From Thermococci archaeon (lineage in GTDB: Archaea > Methanobacteriota_B > Thermococci > Thermococcales > Thermococcaceae): a stretch of 10,864 nucleotides of DNA. This document shows, in pieces, positions 9,459 through 10,864 of this stretch. Under the pieces are notes generated by a model. The model saw only the letters and a program-made list of their open reading frames with translations, was not told the origin of the DNA and searched no databases. The stretch is from NCBI GenBank assembly GCA_003660485.1, contig QMUI01000015.1, forward strand, positions 1 through 10,864, given 5' to 3'. Numbering within the stretch: the stretch's first letter is position 1; every line of letters starts with the position of its first letter. The translations under genes were made by a program, and so were the position numbers.

Positions 9459-10028
9459 ATGATAGTCATAGTCCCCATTGGGGAAGTTCCTGGGGACGTT
9501 CTTTCCTTTCTTCAAACAAATCTTTCGGCATTCTATGCAAGGTACGGTATAGAAGTTAGGGTTATTGGTGGCCTATCTCTAGATGCATTCTCCCATGCTT
9601 TTGATATGTACAGGGGTCAGTTCTTAGGTAGGGCTTTTCTCCCCGCTCTCTCCCTTGTGAAGAGAGATTTTAGAGCTTTAGCGGTTCTTGGAGTTGTTAA
9701 TGTTGATCTGTATGAGCCTGGTTTGAACTTTATATTTGGAATAGCCCATCCTGGGTTCGGAGTTGCCCTGATATCACTGTACAGGCTGTATCCGGAGTTT
9801 TATGGTGAGCCTCCAGATAGAAAGCTCCTCAAGGAGAGGTCTTTGAAAGAGGCTATGCACGAACTTGGTCATGTCTTTGGCTTAGAGCACTGTCCAAATC
9901 CGAAGTGCGTTATGCACTTCTCAAACTCAATTATAGATACCGATATGAAATCATGGATGTACTGCGAAAGCTGTTTAAGGAAGTTGGAGGAGAGGATAGG
10001 GAGGGGCCATGTACGAAGTGGAACTTAA
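9459..10028 (+). CDS. amzA: Archaemetzincin (zinc metallopeptidase)
   Basis: A 189-residue cytoplasmic metzincin-like protease. The extended zinc motif is HELGHVFGLEHC (134-145) with H134, H138 and H144 as catalytic-zinc ligands and E135 as general base. C145, C150, C169 and C172 fit the second structural zinc site, and M152 in CVMHF fits the Met-turn. YRGQFLGRAFL (51-61) is another family-typical block. Three starts are possible: GTG 9450, ATG 9453 (TGATG overlap with the M42 stop) and ATG 9459. The last is taken because GTGAT at 9450-9454 can act as its SD and because archaemetzincins usually begin directly with the first beta strand (here IVIVPIG). It is coupled to the aminopeptidase gene and overlaps the next gene by 20 bases. 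Physiological substrates are not known. Confidence 0.93.
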   Translation: MIVIVPIGEVPGDVLSFLQTNLSAFYARYGIEVRVIGGLSLDAFSHAFDMYRGQFLGRAFLPALSLVKRDFRALAVLGVVNVDLYEPGLNFIFGIAHPGFGVALISLYRLYPEFYGEPPDRKLLKERSLKEAMHELGHVFGLEHCPNPKCVMHFSNSIIDTDMKSWMYCESCLRKLEERIGRGHVRSGT

Positions 10029-10560
10029 GGGGTATGCAACCGACGAGATATTTGAGAGGGTAAGGGAAAAGTTTGAGTTCATGCGCAAGGAAATCCACGA
10101 GGACATCTACTATCAGCACCCCTGCAGGGACTTTTCAAAGACTGATGAAGCCTTGAGGATTAGGATAAAAAGGTTTAATGGACATTTTGAGGCATTTTTA
10201 ACTTACAAGGGGCCGAAGATAGATCCAAGATCCAAGACAAGGCTTGAAATTGAAGTTGAAATTGAGGACGTTGATAAGTACTCTCAGCTTTTAGAGGCCC
10301 TCGGCTTTAAGGAAATTCTTACAGTAGTAAAAACCAGGGAGAAGTACTACGTTGATAAGGGCGTTACAATAACCTTAGACGAGGTTGAAGGGCTCGGTAA
10401 GTTCATTGAGATTGAAACCTTAGTAAAGGAAAAAGATGAGATTCCGGGAGCCGTTGAAAGGTTGGAGAATATACTTAAGGAGCTTGGGGTTGAGAGGTTC
10501 GAGAGGAGATCTTACCTTGAGCTTTTGCTGGAAGCCTCTCAAATATCTCAACGTACTTGA
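10009..10560 (+). CDS. CYTH-domain protein (CyaB/ThTPase-like triphosphate tunnel enzyme)
   Basis: A 183-residue CYTH/triphosphate tunnel family protein, often annotated as class IV adenylate cyclase CyaB. The hallmark N-terminal ExExK is present as EVELK (E3, E5, K7). It is followed by LRIRIKR (49-55), LTYKGPK (64-70), RLEIEVEIE (78-86), the KTREKYY strand (108-114), DEVEGLGKFIEIE (124-136) and SYLELLL (168-174), which supply the acidic and basic residues lining the tunnel. Actual activity (cyclase, thiamine triphosphatase, tripolyphosphatase) cannot be read from sequence. The ATG at 10009 has an SD GGGAGGGG just upstream, inside the archaemetzincin gene, which it overlaps by 20 bases. The last residues (ASQISQRT) run into the antisense of the cysteine synthase-like gene, so the two coding regions overlap at their 3' ends. 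Confidence 0.9.
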   Translation: MYEVELKGYATDEIFERVREKFEFMRKEIHEDIYYQHPCRDFSKTDEALRIRIKRFNGHFEAFLTYKGPKIDPRSKTRLEIEVEIEDVDKYSQLLEALGFKEILTVVKTREKYYVDKGVTITLDEVEGLGKFIEIETLVKEKDEIPGAVERLENILKELGVERFERRSYLELLLEASQISQRT

Positions 10561-10864
10561 AGCCGTCGTCGGGGAATATTAGAACCGTGAATATTAGAAT
10601 CGTTGTTCCTTTAGGCTTTACTTTTTCATAAGTCGCAACAACTGCTCCTTAGCTCATTGCCTATTAGTAGCCCATCACTCCGTGCGATCTTGACAACTCC
10701 TTTAAATGCTTCCTCTTCTGTAATTTCAACTACTTCATCGACTTTAACCGTGAAGAACCACTTTGGTTTCGTTTCAAGTCTTTTTATCCTAGGAATAGTG
10801 CTCCCTTGGGCTGGGATAACGCCAATAATTATGGTTCCATACTTTTCCTTCAGGTACTTTGCTA
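10475..10864 (-). pseudogene. Cysteine synthase-family PLP enzyme, broken C-terminal part
   Basis: Read on the minus strand from the window edge, codons from 10862 give AKYLKEKYGTIIIGVIP..., then GSTIPRIKRLETKPKW, VKVDEVVEITEEEA and KIARSDGLLIG. This is the C-terminal half of an O-acetylserine sulfhydrylase/cysteine synthase-like PLP enzyme. Near 10660 the frame is lost and ends at TGA (10628-10626). The next frame takes over with AMS-stop-GAVVATYEKVKPKGTTILIF and then PDDGFKYVEIFERL, running to a TAA at 10477-10475. The family sequence here should be GMSSGAV, so there is one extra base plus a serine codon changed to TAA (10651-10649). A 15-base tandem duplication (10574-10603) adds five residues, TVLIF. 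Three lesions point to a pseudogene, although assembly error cannot be excluded. The last 86 bases overlap the CYTH gene. Confidence 0.75.
10574..10603. repeat. 15-bp tandem duplication inside the broken cysteine synthase-like gene
   Basis: GAATATTAGAACCGT (10574-10588) is followed at once by GAATATTAGAATCGT (10589-10603), with one difference. On the minus strand it repeats five codons (TILIF then TVLIF), where the family is expected to run from ...TTILIF directly into PDDGF. Confidence 0.9.

Overview
The window looks like chromosomal DNA of a hyperthermophilic euryarchaeon of the Thermococcales, most likely a Pyrococcus. The signs are archaeal-only or archaeal-type proteins (Trm1, pantoate kinase, archaemetzincin, archaeal SAM synthetase, L35Ae, DUF655), TATA/BRE-type promoters, GGTGA/GGAGGTG ribosome binding sites, tightly packed genes, and protein sequences that resemble Pyrococcus homologues as I remember them. 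No search could be run, so the species is not fixed.

Layout. Positions 1-932 (minus) hold most of the phosphorylating glyceraldehyde-3-phosphate dehydrogenase gene. It is divergent from a plus-strand pair: ribosomal protein L35Ae (1054-1317) and tRNA m2,2G26 dimethyltransferase Trm1 (1342-2481). The shared promoter region carries a TCAC-N5-GTGA palindrome that matches the core of the Thermococcales glycolytic regulator site. Next comes a minus-strand operon, transcribed from 5286 down to 2478: a TOPRIM/coiled-coil protein, the tyrosine recombinase XerA, pantoate kinase (CoA synthesis) and a 71-residue membrane protein. Each gene overlaps or nearly touches the next. Divergent from it is S-adenosylmethionine synthetase (5440-6645, plus).

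The 6646-6842 gap holds what looks like a decayed, frameshifted small minus-strand gene. A minus-strand pair follows: DUF655 RNA-binding protein and KsgA/Dim1 rRNA dimethyladenosine transferase, one base apart. Divergent from these is a plus-strand run of M42 TET-type aminopeptidase, archaemetzincin and a CYTH-domain protein. The window ends with the 3' part of a minus-strand cysteine synthase-family gene that is broken by a frameshift, an in-frame stop and a 15-bp tandem duplication.

How the genes fit together. SAM synthetase makes the methyl donor for two methyltransferases encoded nearby (Trm1 for tRNA, KsgA for 16S rRNA), and L35Ae and DUF655 add to a translation theme. The gap gene belongs to gluconeogenic/glycolytic carbon flow. 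The M42 peptidase and archaemetzincin are both zinc/cobalt-type peptidases in peptide turnover. The least understood part is the TOPRIM/coiled-coil gene coupled to XerA. No CRISPR array, insertion sequence, tRNA or rRNA gene was seen.
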